From an uncultured Woeseia sp. (lineage in GTDB: Bacteria > Pseudomonadota > Gammaproteobacteria > Steroidobacterales > Woeseiaceae), in assembly GCA_913031125.1 (NCBI GenBank), contig CAJWFK010000025.1, positions 1 through 38,440 on the forward strand: DNA of 38,440 nucleotides, in the 5' to 3' direction. Below, piece by piece: positions 8,849 to 18,990 of this stretch; the stretch's first letter is position 1, and the number at the start of each line of letters is the position of its first letter. The notes under the pieces were generated by a model, which made no database searches, was not told where the DNA came from, and worked only from the letters and a program-made list of their open reading frames with translations. Both the position numbers and the translations under genes were made by a program.

Positions 8849-9388
8849 TTAGTTCTTACCACGGTTAAACAATACTTCATGCGTATGAACGCCGTTATTT
8901 TTTCCAGCGTCTTCAAAATATTTCCTAAGCGCAAATTCCCCACTTCGAAAAGCTATTTCGCCCCATGGAATCTCTTCTTGCGAAAATAATGCAACCTCTA
9001 GGGATTCCGTACCAGGTGAAAAGTTACTTTCAAGTTTTGCTGTGAAGAAAAGATGTAATTGGCCGGCCTGAGGAACATCGACTGACGCAAAAAGGTGGCC
9101 GATTAAAACTGTTGCACACGCTTCTTCTAGTGTTTCTCGCGCCGCGCCCTCTGCTATTGTCTCACCCATTTCCATAAAGCCAGCTGGTACTGTCCAATAT
9201 CCGTAACGTGGTTCGATAGCTCGTTTACATAGCAATATTTTCCCATCTCGATTCGGAATACAGCCGACTACGACCTTAGGATTTTGATAATGAACCGTGT
9301 CACAGAACTCACATACCCACCTCTCAACCGAATCTCCATCCGGTACTCGACGTGTGATTGGTGTGGCGCAGCTTGAACAGTATTTCAT
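8849..9388 (-). CDS. Nudix hydrolase with N-terminal zinc ribbon
   Basis: The 179-residue protein begins with a zinc ribbon (C4, C7, C26, C29: YCSSC and CEFC), as in the Nudix_N_2 subfamily. A Nudix box follows at residues 70-92: G70, E76, R84-E85 and E88-E89, the metal-binding glutamates. The glycine usual near the box end is Cys91. Nudix enzymes hydrolyse nucleoside diphosphates linked to another group; the substrate here is unknown. The ATG at 9386-9388 is chosen because the frame stays open upstream only by reading through the tRNA-Leu gene, giving a false N-terminus MAELVDAPDSKSGSGN. The true start lies 21 bases after the tRNA 3' end in an A-rich leader with no strong ribosome binding site. 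It converges on dsbC. Confidence 0.85.
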   Translation of the reverse strand: MKYCSSCATPITRRVPDGDSVERWVCEFCDTVHYQNPKVVVGCIPNRDGKILLCKRAIEPRYGYWTVPAGFMEMGETIAEGAARETLEEACATVLIGHLFASVDVPQAGQLHLFFTAKLESNFSPGTESLEVALFSQEEIPWGEIAFRSGEFALRKYFEDAGKNNGVHTHEVLFNRGKN

Positions 9389-9409
9389 AGCTTTTTGATA
9401 TTTTTTTGA

Positions 9410-9496
9410 TGGTGCCGGGAGCGAGAATCGAACTCGCACTCTGTTACCAGAACCGGATTTTGAATCCGGCGCGTCTACCAGTTCCGCCATCCCGGC
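9410..9496 (-). tRNA. tRNA-Leu (anticodon CAA)
   Basis: This is a class II tRNA. The acceptor stem GCCGGGA pairs with TCCCGGC, followed by discriminator A and a genome-encoded CCA (9410-9412). The anticodon stem CCGGA/TCCGG encloses the loop TTCAAAA, giving anticodon CAA, which reads UUG. A long variable arm (TCTG/CAGA) and the T arm GCGAG-TTCGATT-CTCGC complete the fold. The gene sits 21 bases upstream of the Nudix start on the same strand with no visible terminator between. Confidence 0.97.
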
Positions 9497-9629
9497 ATAG
9501 TGTTAATAGCGAGTAGAGCTGTGCTCCATTGTATTGGTGGTAAGTATATTCTCGGGAACGGGAAGCTGCCACATATAATATTATTAACTGCGACCTTCTA
9601 ACTACTTCGTGCATCTTACATATTAAGAC

Positions 9630-10241
9630 ATGAGCAAGTTTGCTGATATACAAATTGATCCAGCTATTGTGGAAAAAGCTGCCCGCGGAGACAAAAAAGC
9701 GCATGAAATCCTTTATCGTGCGTTTGCAGGACCAGTTTACTCGGTGGGGTTGCGATTTACACGTGTGCCTGCACATGCTGAAGATCTCTTGCAAGAAACT
9801 TTTATTGAGGTTATGCGCAGCATTTCGAAATTTCGTGGAAGTGCTCCGGTTGGCGCCTGGATTCGTCGGATTGCGATATCGAAAGCGCTTATGTTCCTTC
9901 GTTCAGCTTGGCATGCTAAGGGACAAAGTATGGACGATGATTGGGAGGAAGTTATAAAACCCCAAAGCTCAATTTCACAAGGTTCCCAACGACAGGAACA
10001 GGCTATGGATCTTGAAGCTGCTTTAGCGGCGCTGCCACCAATTAGCCGGGCTGTTGTTTGGCTGCATGACGTTGAGGGCTATACACATCGGGAGATAGCG
10101 GCGTTAATGGGCAAGAGCGAGAGTTTTTCAAAGTCTCAGTTATCACGCGCTTACCAGCGGCTACGACCTCTACTTCATACCGAGCTTGAACGACAAGATG
10201 CGAAATCATTATCGGGTAGCCCTGTACTGAAAAATTGCTGA
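9630..10241 (+). CDS. ECF-family RNA polymerase sigma factor
   Basis: The 203-residue protein has the two-domain layout of extracytoplasmic-function sigma factors. Region 2 spans about residues 24-95, with AEDLLQETFIEVMRSISKFR for core binding and -10 recognition. Region 4 spans about 128-184, with ALPPISRAVVWLHDVEGYTH and a helix-turn-helix EIAALMGKSESFSKSQLSRA for -35 binding. There is no region 1 or 3, as expected. The next gene encodes a one-pass membrane protein and the one after it a secreted PDZ protein, an arrangement that suggests a membrane-stress signalling unit. A TATAAT at 9574-9579 lies upstream without a convincing -35. Which ECF subgroup it belongs to cannot be decided here, so no gene symbol is given. 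Confidence 0.9.
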   Translation: MSKFADIQIDPAIVEKAARGDKKAHEILYRAFAGPVYSVGLRFTRVPAHAEDLLQETFIEVMRSISKFRGSAPVGAWIRRIAISKALMFLRSAWHAKGQSMDDDWEEVIKPQSSISQGSQRQEQAMDLEAALAALPPISRAVVWLHDVEGYTHREIAALMGKSESFSKSQLSRAYQRLRPLLHTELERQDAKSLSGSPVLKNC

Positions 10242-10293
10242 AATAGAGGCTAGATCTAAATGAATCACATATATAGACAAGGTAGAAGATCAA

Positions 10294-10866
10294 TTGAGTT
10301 GTAGTTTAAGCGTTGAAGAGCGTGACCTTTTGCAAAAGCACTTGGGTGACCTTGAGGATACGATGCCGCCCAGATATGTATGGCACCGTATTGAGGAACA
10401 AGCGCATGCGGAAGGTCTTTTTAAACGCTCTATTGGTGTGCACGTTAAATGGCTGGCCGGTCTTGGTACCGCTGCCGCTCTTTTCCTAGCTGTAATCAAC
10501 TTTTCAACTGTAAAGATGACGGTGGATCAGGAAAGTCAGTACCAGACGAAAACGACTGTGTTGGATGAAACTGACGGTGCTAATTCTAATCAAAACCTTA
10601 ATTCGTTGATGGTTCAGTCAAGGGCAATTGAACGAAATTTACGTATTTTGCCGGCACAACCAAAAATAGTGAGGGTAGGGACCGCCGTAACAATAACGGA
10701 AATAGAAGACCGAATTGCTGAGGTTGATTACTACCTGAATAATTCAGAGGTGGATTTGGAATCGCCTGAGGCAGAGATTTATTGGCGAGAACGTGTTCGT
10801 TTAATGAACTCACTGCTGGATGTGCGGAGCGCACAGTTGCAACAAGTCGTTTTTGATCAGAGATAG
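10294..10866 (+). CDS. One-pass membrane protein, candidate anti-sigma factor
   Basis: I do not recognise a named family. The 190-residue product has a cytoplasmic-type N-terminus (residues 1-50) and one membrane segment at about 52-72 (KWLAGLGTAAALFLAVINF). A predicted periplasmic part follows, containing a helical stretch from about 135 to 180. The zinc anti-sigma motif HxxxCxxC is absent. The start is taken as TTG at 10294, preceded by GGTAGAAG at 10281-10288; the next in-frame ATG is near residue 24 and would remove much of the presumed sigma-binding part. Its place 52 bases after an ECF sigma gene, its single membrane span and its size fit an anti-sigma factor. That function is inferred from context alone. 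Confidence 0.6.
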   Translation: MSCSLSVEERDLLQKHLGDLEDTMPPRYVWHRIEEQAHAEGLFKRSIGVHVKWLAGLGTAAALFLAVINFSTVKMTVDQESQYQTKTTVLDETDGANSNQNLNSLMVQSRAIERNLRILPAQPKIVRVGTAVTITEIEDRIAEVDYYLNNSEVDLESPEAEIYWRERVRLMNSLLDVRSAQLQQVVFDQR

Positions 10867-10919
10867 GTTTAATAGGCCCTCTACTACTTTTATACAAAGT
10901 ACGCTGCGTAGGAATGTTT

Positions 10920-11840
10920 ATGATAAACACAAATAAAGGTTTGATCCAAATCACCGTAATCTTTCTTTTTGGTTCTGCGATGGCAGAAGAGTCTGGAACT
11001 GTATTTGAAGAGCGTATGGCCGATGCAGAACGCTGGTTCTCGGAAAGCCGGCAAGAGTTTGAGCGAGCGGCACGTCGAGTAGCGGACTTATCAATACGCC
11101 GGTTGCCCCATCAGGGCCGGATTCATAGGGCCGGCCGTGGACCGTTGCTGGGAGTTACAGTTGGTGGTTCTCAAAATAACGATCACGGAGAGGGAGTTGA
11201 AATCCTCGCTATCACACCGGGTGGAGCCGCCGATGAGGCGGGATTACGCACTGGAGACTACATCATTTCAGTTAATGGCCAATCATTGACTGCCGACACG
11301 GGACGTGAGGCGACTAAAAAACTGCTTAACTTTATGGCGGATACGAAAGCTGATGATGTACTCGAAGTCAAATTTTCACGTGACGGCAAGATCGCCGAAA
11401 TGACAATAGCTTTGTCGGAGCCGAGGGCTAGACGATCTTTTGCCTTTAATGATGACGATTCTGACCCGCATGTTTTTCCACGATATCAGAAACGTTTTCA
11501 TTGGTTCGGACAAGATGATGTATTTGGTGAGATGGAAATGGTTAGATTGACGGAGCGGCTAGGCAGTTATTTTGGTACGGCGGAGGGCTTACTTGTGGTC
11601 CGGTCACCAGATAATGAAGCACTAAAGCTGCAGGATGGAGATGTCATACTTAAAATTGATGGACGCATCCCAAAATCGGTGTCTCACGCGATTCGAATCC
11701 TAGGGTCCTATCAGGTTGGTGAGGATTTGACGCTGGACATCATGCGTGACAAGCATGAACAGCAGTTAGAAATAAACATGACAAATATGTCCCGAAACCT
11801 AAAACCACTTCCAATATCCGTGCTTAGGCAAGCGGAGTAA
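10920..11840 (+). CDS. Secreted protein with two PDZ domains and no protease domain
   Basis: A 306-residue protein. A signal peptide ends at about AMA-EE (22 residues from this start), then comes a charged helical segment of about 45 residues. The first PDZ domain (about 75-165) has GPLLGVTV, a PGGAADEAGLRTGD loop and IISVNG. A more divergent second PDZ domain (about 211-288) has LQDGDVILKIDG. Periplasmic proteins with two PDZ domains are usually DegP/MucD serine proteases, but the trypsin-like domain with its H-D-S triad is completely missing, so peptide sensing or scaffolding is more likely. The ATG at 10920 is preferred because AGGA (10910-10913) is six bases before it; the ATG at 10914 touches the same site. 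It is last in the apparent sigma operon. Confidence 0.75.
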   Translation: MINTNKGLIQITVIFLFGSAMAEESGTVFEERMADAERWFSESRQEFERAARRVADLSIRRLPHQGRIHRAGRGPLLGVTVGGSQNNDHGEGVEILAITPGGAADEAGLRTGDYIISVNGQSLTADTGREATKKLLNFMADTKADDVLEVKFSRDGKIAEMTIALSEPRARRSFAFNDDDSDPHVFPRYQKRFHWFGQDDVFGEMEMVRLTERLGSYFGTAEGLLVVRSPDNEALKLQDGDVILKIDGRIPKSVSHAIRILGSYQVGEDLTLDIMRDKHEQQLEINMTNMSRNLKPLPISVLRQAE

Positions 11841-11936
11841 AAGTTTGGATAATTCATTTATTTCTCCCTTGATTTCATGGGGAATATTTTCTTAATTTGA
11901 TCCCTATCAACTTCACATGAGTTACCATGCGTGCCA

Positions 11937-14068
<2,132 letters not shown>

Positions 14069-14184
14069 AGTTATTCGAAAAAAATTGTGTCGCCATGCTT
14101 AGACATCCCCATGTAATTTCTCGGTATGCCATAATAGCGCGCCTTTTATATTCTGCTCGCAGACTAGATGATAGGTAACAGACT

Positions 14185-14508
14185 ATGGATATTTTTATAA
14201 GTCCCGCATATGCGCAGGGTGCTGCGCCTGCTGATCCATTTGGCTTTTTCTTGCCAATGATTATCATTTTTGTGGCTTTTTATTTTTTAATGATTCGCCC
14301 GCAGCAAAAACGACAAAAAGCACACACGCAAATGATAGGTGCTTTAACAGTTGGTGATGAAGTGCTCACGGCTGGTGGCATTTTGGGTGTCGTTAGCGGT
14401 GTAAGTGAACATTATGTAACGTTAAAAATTGCTGATGAGGTTGAAGTGAAAATACAAAAGCAGACAATATCAGCGGTTGTGCCACGTGGCACGGTAGAAG
14501 CAGCCTGA
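14185..14508 (+). CDS. yajC: Sec translocon accessory protein YajC
   Basis: A 107-residue single-span membrane protein. The hydrophobic segment FFLPMIIIFVAFYFLMI is followed by the typical RPQQKRQKAH. Next comes the conserved MIGALTVGDEVLTAGGILG part, a small cytoplasmic domain. YajC associates with SecD and SecF, which promote protein export using the proton-motive force; its own role is minor and not fully known. secD starts 18 bases later. The region upstream, to tgt, is 116 bases with no clear promoter. Confidence 0.95.
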   Translation: MDIFISPAYAQGAAPADPFGFFLPMIIIFVAFYFLMIRPQQKRQKAHTQMIGALTVGDEVLTAGGILGVVSGVSEHYVTLKIADEVEVKIQKQTISAVVPRGTVEAA

Positions 14509-14526
14509 GCCAATAAAAGTTCATCG

Positions 14527-16341
14527 ATGAATCGTTATCCAGTCTGGCTAAATTTTCTGGTACTCGCCATTTTGGCGTCCGGTATTCTAATCGCGCTACC
14601 CAATATTTATGGTAGTGCGCCCGCGATACAGATCGCGAAATCGGATGGTGGTGAGTTTGGTGATGAGCGTGTCGAGCGAGTGGTAGAAATTCTTGAAAGA
14701 AATAATATCCAGTCAGAATCTATTTATATTCAGGATGGACGAGTTGTAGTGCGTTTCCGGTCAGATAATGATCAGACTGAGGCAGTCGAACTTTTGCGCC
14801 GCCGTTTCTCGTCGGACTCAAATGTTGCTCCTACTAAGGCAGCAAAGACACCCCCTTGGGTACGCGCAATGGGATTAAATCCAATGAGCCTGGGGCTTGA
14901 TCTTCGTGGTGGAGTCTATGTTTTATTAGAAGTCGACATGGAAAGTGCGATGACGAGCAGGTTAGAGGCTTATGAGCAGGATTTTGCCGATCGGTTTCGT
15001 GAGGCACGCATTCGAAGTAGGGTTGCTGCAGAAGCTAACCAGGTTAATGCGAGATTCCAGTCGACGGAGGATGCGACAGCAGCGAGAAGCCTTATCCGTG
15101 AAGCTGACCCTGATGTATTGATTCTGGATGGAATGGATGAACGTTCGCTTCGTATTCGAATGACCGAAGCTCAGATAAAGGCGCGGCAGGATTTTGCGAT
15201 TGAACAAAACATAACGACTCTGCGAAATAGGGTGGACCAACTTGGAGTGGCGGAGCCTCTTGTACAGAGGCAAGGGGTCAATCGAATTGTAGTGCAATTG
15301 CCAGGAGTTCAGGATCCTAATGAATTAGACAAAATACTTACTGCAACAGCCACGCTTGAATTTCGATTGGTTGATACAGCTGGCGATAGTCCTGGGTCAC
15401 GTTTGTATTCGGGTCGTGACGGTATAGTTGGGCAGCGTCTTAAGCGCGAGGTAATAGCTTCTGGGGATCAGATAATTAATGCTGAATCCGGTTTTAGCGA
15501 AGGTCAGCCGGCAGTTTTTATAACACTCGATTCTGCTGGTGGTGAAAACATGCTTGAGACTACAAAAATGAATCTTCGTAAACCGATGTCTACAGTGTTT
15601 ATTGAGACCAGGCGAGATTCGATAGTCTTACCGGATGGAACAACTTCGTACCGTACTGTTAAGACAGAGGAAATCATCAACACAGCAACGATTCAGGGTA
15701 TTTTTAAAGACCGTTTCCGCACAACTGGATTGACACCAGTAGAAGCGCGCGATCTCGCACTTTTGCTTAGAGCTGGCGCCCTAGCAGCACCAGTTTTTAA
15801 GATTGATGACCGTACAATTGGACCTTCATTAGGACAGGCCAATATAGAGCGCGGTTTTCAAGCTGTCCAAATTGGGTTCCTAGCAGTAATTGTTTTTATG
15901 GCAATTTATTACCGATGGTTTGGGATGATCGCTAATTTGGCTTTGTTCTCGAATTTGGTATTTATAGTGGCATTGCTGTCATTGTTGCAAGCATCATTAA
16001 CGTTGCCAGGTATAGCTGGAATCGTTTTGACTGTAGGAATGGCTGTAGATGCCAACGTCCTTATATTTGAGCGAATACGCGAAGAAATTGTAGCTGGTAA
16101 TACAATTCAAAAGAGTATCGACAGCGGATACGGAAAAGCATTTTCTTCGATCGCAGATGCCAATATTACGACCTTAATTGCTGCTGTTGTTTTATTTGCT
16201 TTTGGCACCGGCCCCATTAAAGGGTTTGCTGTCACATTATCGCTTGGAATAGTTACTTCTATGTTTACCGCTATCATTGGTACACGATCCGTTGTTAATC
16301 TGGTTTTTGGTGGTCGTCGCCTAAATTCTCTCCCAATTTGA
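14527..16341 (+). CDS. secD: Protein translocase subunit SecD
   Basis: SecD forms, with SecF, the RND-like motor that completes protein export on the periplasmic side. The 604-residue protein has an N-terminal membrane segment (about 8-27), a large periplasmic part with the family motif SLGLDLRGGVYVLLEVD near residue 120, and ITTLRNRVDQLGVAEP near 225. Five C-terminal membrane helices include the conserved GIVLTVGMAVDANVLIFERIREE region. Length agrees with E. coli SecD (615). It is arranged as yajC-secD-secF with short gaps. Confidence 0.96.
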   Translation: MNRYPVWLNFLVLAILASGILIALPNIYGSAPAIQIAKSDGGEFGDERVERVVEILERNNIQSESIYIQDGRVVVRFRSDNDQTEAVELLRRRFSSDSNVAPTKAAKTPPWVRAMGLNPMSLGLDLRGGVYVLLEVDMESAMTSRLEAYEQDFADRFREARIRSRVAAEANQVNARFQSTEDATAARSLIREADPDVLILDGMDERSLRIRMTEAQIKARQDFAIEQNITTLRNRVDQLGVAEPLVQRQGVNRIVVQLPGVQDPNELDKILTATATLEFRLVDTAGDSPGSRLYSGRDGIVGQRLKREVIASGDQIINAESGFSEGQPAVFITLDSAGGENMLETTKMNLRKPMSTVFIETRRDSIVLPDGTTSYRTVKTEEIINTATIQGIFKDRFRTTGLTPVEARDLALLLRAGALAAPVFKIDDRTIGPSLGQANIERGFQAVQIGFLAVIVFMAIYYRWFGMIANLALFSNLVFIVALLSLLQASLTLPGIAGIVLTVGMAVDANVLIFERIREEIVAGNTIQKSIDSGYGKAFSSIADANITTLIAAVVLFAFGTGPIKGFAVTLSLGIVTSMFTAIIGTRSVVNLVFGGRRLNSLPI

Positions 16342-16351
16342 CTGGCAATTT

Positions 16352-17293
16352 ATGCGACTTATCAAGGACAAAACTAATATTGATTTTTTGAGTCGGACCC
16401 GCCGCAATATTGCTGTTGGTTTATCGGTAATTATTGTGGTTGTTTCCAGTCTATCGCTTGGAACACGTGGTTTGAATTTTGGTATTGATTTCACAGGCGG
16501 CATTTTGCTTGAGGTTCATTATCCTCAGACTGCGGACCTAACTGCAATTCGACAAAATCTTACGGTTTCTGGTTTCGACAAATATGTTGTTCAAGAATTT
16601 GGCACTTCAGAGGATGTTCTGGTTCGGTTACCTCCTCAACCTGGGCAAGAAACTCAGGTTATCCGTGATCAACTTCTTGCTGTTCTGGCAGATGTGGACT
16701 CGACCGTTGAATTACGGCGATTTTCCAATGTGAGTGCGCAAGTAGGAGAAGAGTTGACGGAGCAGGGTGGCCTAGCAATGATATTCGCATTGCTTATGAT
16801 TTTTGGCTACGTAATGTTCCGCTTTCAATGGAAGTTTGCTATGGGGGCGGTCGCGGCGCTAGCACATGATGTTATCGTTACTATCGGGTTTTTCTCGGTC
16901 ACAGGTATATCTTTTGATTTATCGGTAGTTGCAGCAGTGTTGGCCGTAATTGGCTATTCGTTGAATGACACTGTCGTTGCATTCGACCGAATTCGTGAGA
17001 ATTTTTCGAAGTTACGAGGAGCAGATCCCGAGGAGGCAATGAACATCTCCATCAATGAGATGCTGGCTCGTACGATTATTACAGGAGTCACAACATTAAT
17101 TGTACTGAGCGCTCTTTTGGTGCTAGGCGGTGAATCAGTGCGTCCATTTTCGATAGCACTTATCGTCGGAATTATTGTCGGCACTTATTCGTCAATATAT
17201 ACAGCTAGTGCAACAGCGCTGATGCTACATGTTACGCCACAGGATCTCATGCCTCCCGAAGCTGATTCCGAACTTATCGATGACTTACCGTAA
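16352..17293 (+). CDS. secF: Protein translocase subunit SecF
   Basis: The partner of SecD in the inner membrane. The 313-residue product starts with a membrane helix, then the signature LNFGIDFTGGILLEV (about 47-60). A periplasmic domain follows, then a membrane bundle with VAAVLAVIGYSLNDTVVAFDRIRENF, in which the conserved Asp and Arg take part in proton coupling. TRTIITGVTT-type and GGESVRPFSIALIVGIIVGTYSS-type segments complete the family pattern. It converges on suhB; the 83-base spacer has only a weak inverted repeat. Confidence 0.96.
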   Translation: MRLIKDKTNIDFLSRTRRNIAVGLSVIIVVVSSLSLGTRGLNFGIDFTGGILLEVHYPQTADLTAIRQNLTVSGFDKYVVQEFGTSEDVLVRLPPQPGQETQVIRDQLLAVLADVDSTVELRRFSNVSAQVGEELTEQGGLAMIFALLMIFGYVMFRFQWKFAMGAVAALAHDVIVTIGFFSVTGISFDLSVVAAVLAVIGYSLNDTVVAFDRIRENFSKLRGADPEEAMNISINEMLARTIITGVTTLIVLSALLVLGGESVRPFSIALIVGIIVGTYSSIYTASATALMLHVTPQDLMPPEADSELIDDLP

Positions 17294-17353
17294 TTTATGA
17301 TTAATGCGAATATTGCCCGTACGCACCGCTTTTTGGATATTTTAGCAACGACT

Positions 17354-17373
17354 TACCAGAGCCTCGGCCGGTA
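17354..17373. terminator. Weak hairpin between secF and suhB
   Basis: TACCAG (17354-17359) and CCGGTA (17368-17373) form an imperfect six-base stem, followed on the plus strand by AATTTATT rather than a clear T-run. On the minus strand the pairing is complete with one G-U. It lies between convergent genes and could weakly terminate secF. Confidence 0.3.
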
Positions 17374-17376
17374 AAT

Positions 17377-18177
17377 TTATTCTGCCATCATTTCTTCTAT
17401 TTCTTTAGCAAAAAGTTTGGCGAGGCCGGCATATATTCGGGGCGAACCACAAAGAACATGGCCAGTCTCCAGAAAATTTTCCTTCCCGTCTAATGCGCTG
17501 ATTATGCCTCCAGCTTCGCGAATGATAAGTGCTCCAGCAGCCAAATCCCAAGGCATTAGGCCGGTTTCCCAAAACCCATCGAGCCTGCCGGCAGCTACAT
17601 AACATAAGTCGAGTGCAGCCGCGCCCGGTCGTCGTATTCCGGATGTATTCCGGATCGCCTTTGTCAGCATACTCATATAAACTTCAAGCGATTTGTTTGA
17701 GTCTCTGTAGGGGAACCCGGTACCAATTAGCGCTCTACTGACTTCGACTGTTCCGGAAACCCGAATTTTTCTACCATCTAGCTGAGCACCTTGGCCTCGT
17801 GATGCTGTGAAAAGCTCGTTGCGTAGTGGATCATAAACGACGCCATGCTCGATTCGACCTTTGAATGTCAGTGCGACTGAAACGCAGAAAACTGGGAAGC
17901 CGTGTATGTAATTAGTTGTGCCATCTAGTGGATCTATTATCCACACATAGTCAGATGTACCGGTTTTTCCACTTTCTTCAGCATAGATAGAGTGTTCTGG
18001 AAAGTGTCTGTGAATTACCTCGATTATAGCTCGTTCAGCAGCAAGATCAGCTTCCGATACGAAATCATTTTGGCCTTTTTGTTCGACTTTTAGCTTGTCG
18101 AGCTTGGGTATATTGCGAACGAGGATATCTCCACCGTATCGCGCAGCCATAATTGCCACATTGAGCATTGCGTGCAT
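17377..18177 (-). CDS. suhB: Inositol-1-monophosphatase family protein SuhB
   Basis: A Mg-dependent phosphatase of 266 residues. SuhB hydrolyses inositol phosphates and in E. coli also joins the rRNA antitermination complex with NusA. The metal-binding motifs are present: IYAEESG (about 65-71), IDPLDGTTNY (about 82-91) and WDLAAGALIIREAGG (about 209-223). The start MHAMLNVAIMAARYGGDIL aligns well with the E. coli N-terminus (MHPMLNIAVRAAR). Its divergent pairing with trmJ just upstream of the isc genes is the typical gammaproteobacterial arrangement. Confidence 0.95.
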   Translation of the reverse strand: MHAMLNVAIMAARYGGDILVRNIPKLDKLKVEQKGQNDFVSEADLAAERAIIEVIHRHFPEHSIYAEESGKTGTSDYVWIIDPLDGTTNYIHGFPVFCVSVALTFKGRIEHGVVYDPLRNELFTASRGQGAQLDGRKIRVSGTVEVSRALIGTGFPYRDSNKSLEVYMSMLTKAIRNTSGIRRPGAAALDLCYVAAGRLDGFWETGLMPWDLAAGALIIREAGGIISALDGKENFLETGHVLCGSPRIYAGLAKLFAKEIEEMMAE

Positions 18178-18271
18178 GTCTATTCCACCAGTTTTAAAAG
18201 AACAGAATCCAGACTCATCCGGAAAGCGACGGTAGAATAACAGACCTTTCGTTTAACGAGGCTTTAAATTC

Positions 18272-18985
18272 GTGTCCATTCGCATTGTTTTAGTTGGTAC
18301 AACCCACCCGGGGAATATTGGTGCCGTAGCGCGGGCCATGAAAAACATGGGTTTTTCCGATCTCGTGCTCGTAAATCCTCGACATTTTCCTCATGAAGAT
18401 GCTAGCGCCCGTGCGTCAGGTGCCGAAGATGTATTGGAAGTTGCAAAGGTGGTCGACACATTAGAGGCTGCTCTAGCTGATTGTCATTTTGTGGTGGGCG
18501 CTAGTGCTCGTGCTCGTTCAATAGAATGGCCGACATTGTCTCCGAGGGTATGCGCAGAGACGATCGTTAGGGAAAATGCGACAGGAAATGTTGCCGTTGT
18601 AATGGGACCGGAAAAATGCGGGCTAAGTAACGAACAAATCGACAGGTGCCACATTTTACTCACCATACCCACTAATCCTACCTTCAGTTCCTTGAATATT
18701 GCAATGGCGGTGCAACTTATTTGCTACGAACTGAGATTGGCGATGGTTAAAAAGCCAGAATCTGAATCAGAGAAAGTACCCCTAGCAACCGGCCAGGAAA
18801 TGGAACACTTTTATAAGCATTTGGAGGCCACATTAATAAATACTGGATTTCTTGATCCAAATAATCCGCGTACACTGATGCGGAGACTTCGTCGCCTATT
18901 TGTTCGAGCTAAAATGGATCAAAATGAAGTAAATATACTTCGTGGCATACTGAAAGCATTCGAACGACAGGCAGAGAAAGACTAA
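18272..18985 (+). CDS. trmJ: tRNA (cytidine/uridine-2'-O-)-methyltransferase TrmJ
   Basis: A SPOUT-class enzyme that 2'-O-methylates position 32 of certain tRNAs. The 237-residue product has IRIVLVGTTHPGNIGAVARAM at the N-terminus, VMGPEKCGLSNEQ in the knot that binds S-adenosylmethionine, and IPTNPTFSSLNIAMAVQL, all diagnostic. The start is GTG at 18272 with AACGAGG at 18255-18261. iscS follows after five bases. In E. coli iscR lies between the two; it is absent here, so any Fe-S-responsive control of this operon must come from elsewhere. Confidence 0.93.
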   Translation: MSIRIVLVGTTHPGNIGAVARAMKNMGFSDLVLVNPRHFPHEDASARASGAEDVLEVAKVVDTLEAALADCHFVVGASARARSIEWPTLSPRVCAETIVRENATGNVAVVMGPEKCGLSNEQIDRCHILLTIPTNPTFSSLNIAMAVQLICYELRLAMVKKPESESEKVPLATGQEMEHFYKHLEATLINTGFLDPNNPRTLMRRLRRLFVRAKMDQNEVNILRGILKAFERQAEKD

Positions 18986-18990
18986 GTTTT

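Noticed and set aside
9389-9490. N-terminal extension of the Nudix protein (MAELVDAPDSKSGSGN...)
   Set aside because: It is the translation of the tRNA-Leu gene, a well-known annotation artefact; the start was moved to 9388.
9555-9600. Autoregulatory ECF promoter upstream of the sigma gene (GGAAC at 9555-9559, TCTA at 9597)
   Set aside because: The spacing of about 37 bases is far from the 15-17 usual for ECF promoters. The TATAAT at 9574-9579 has no partner -35.
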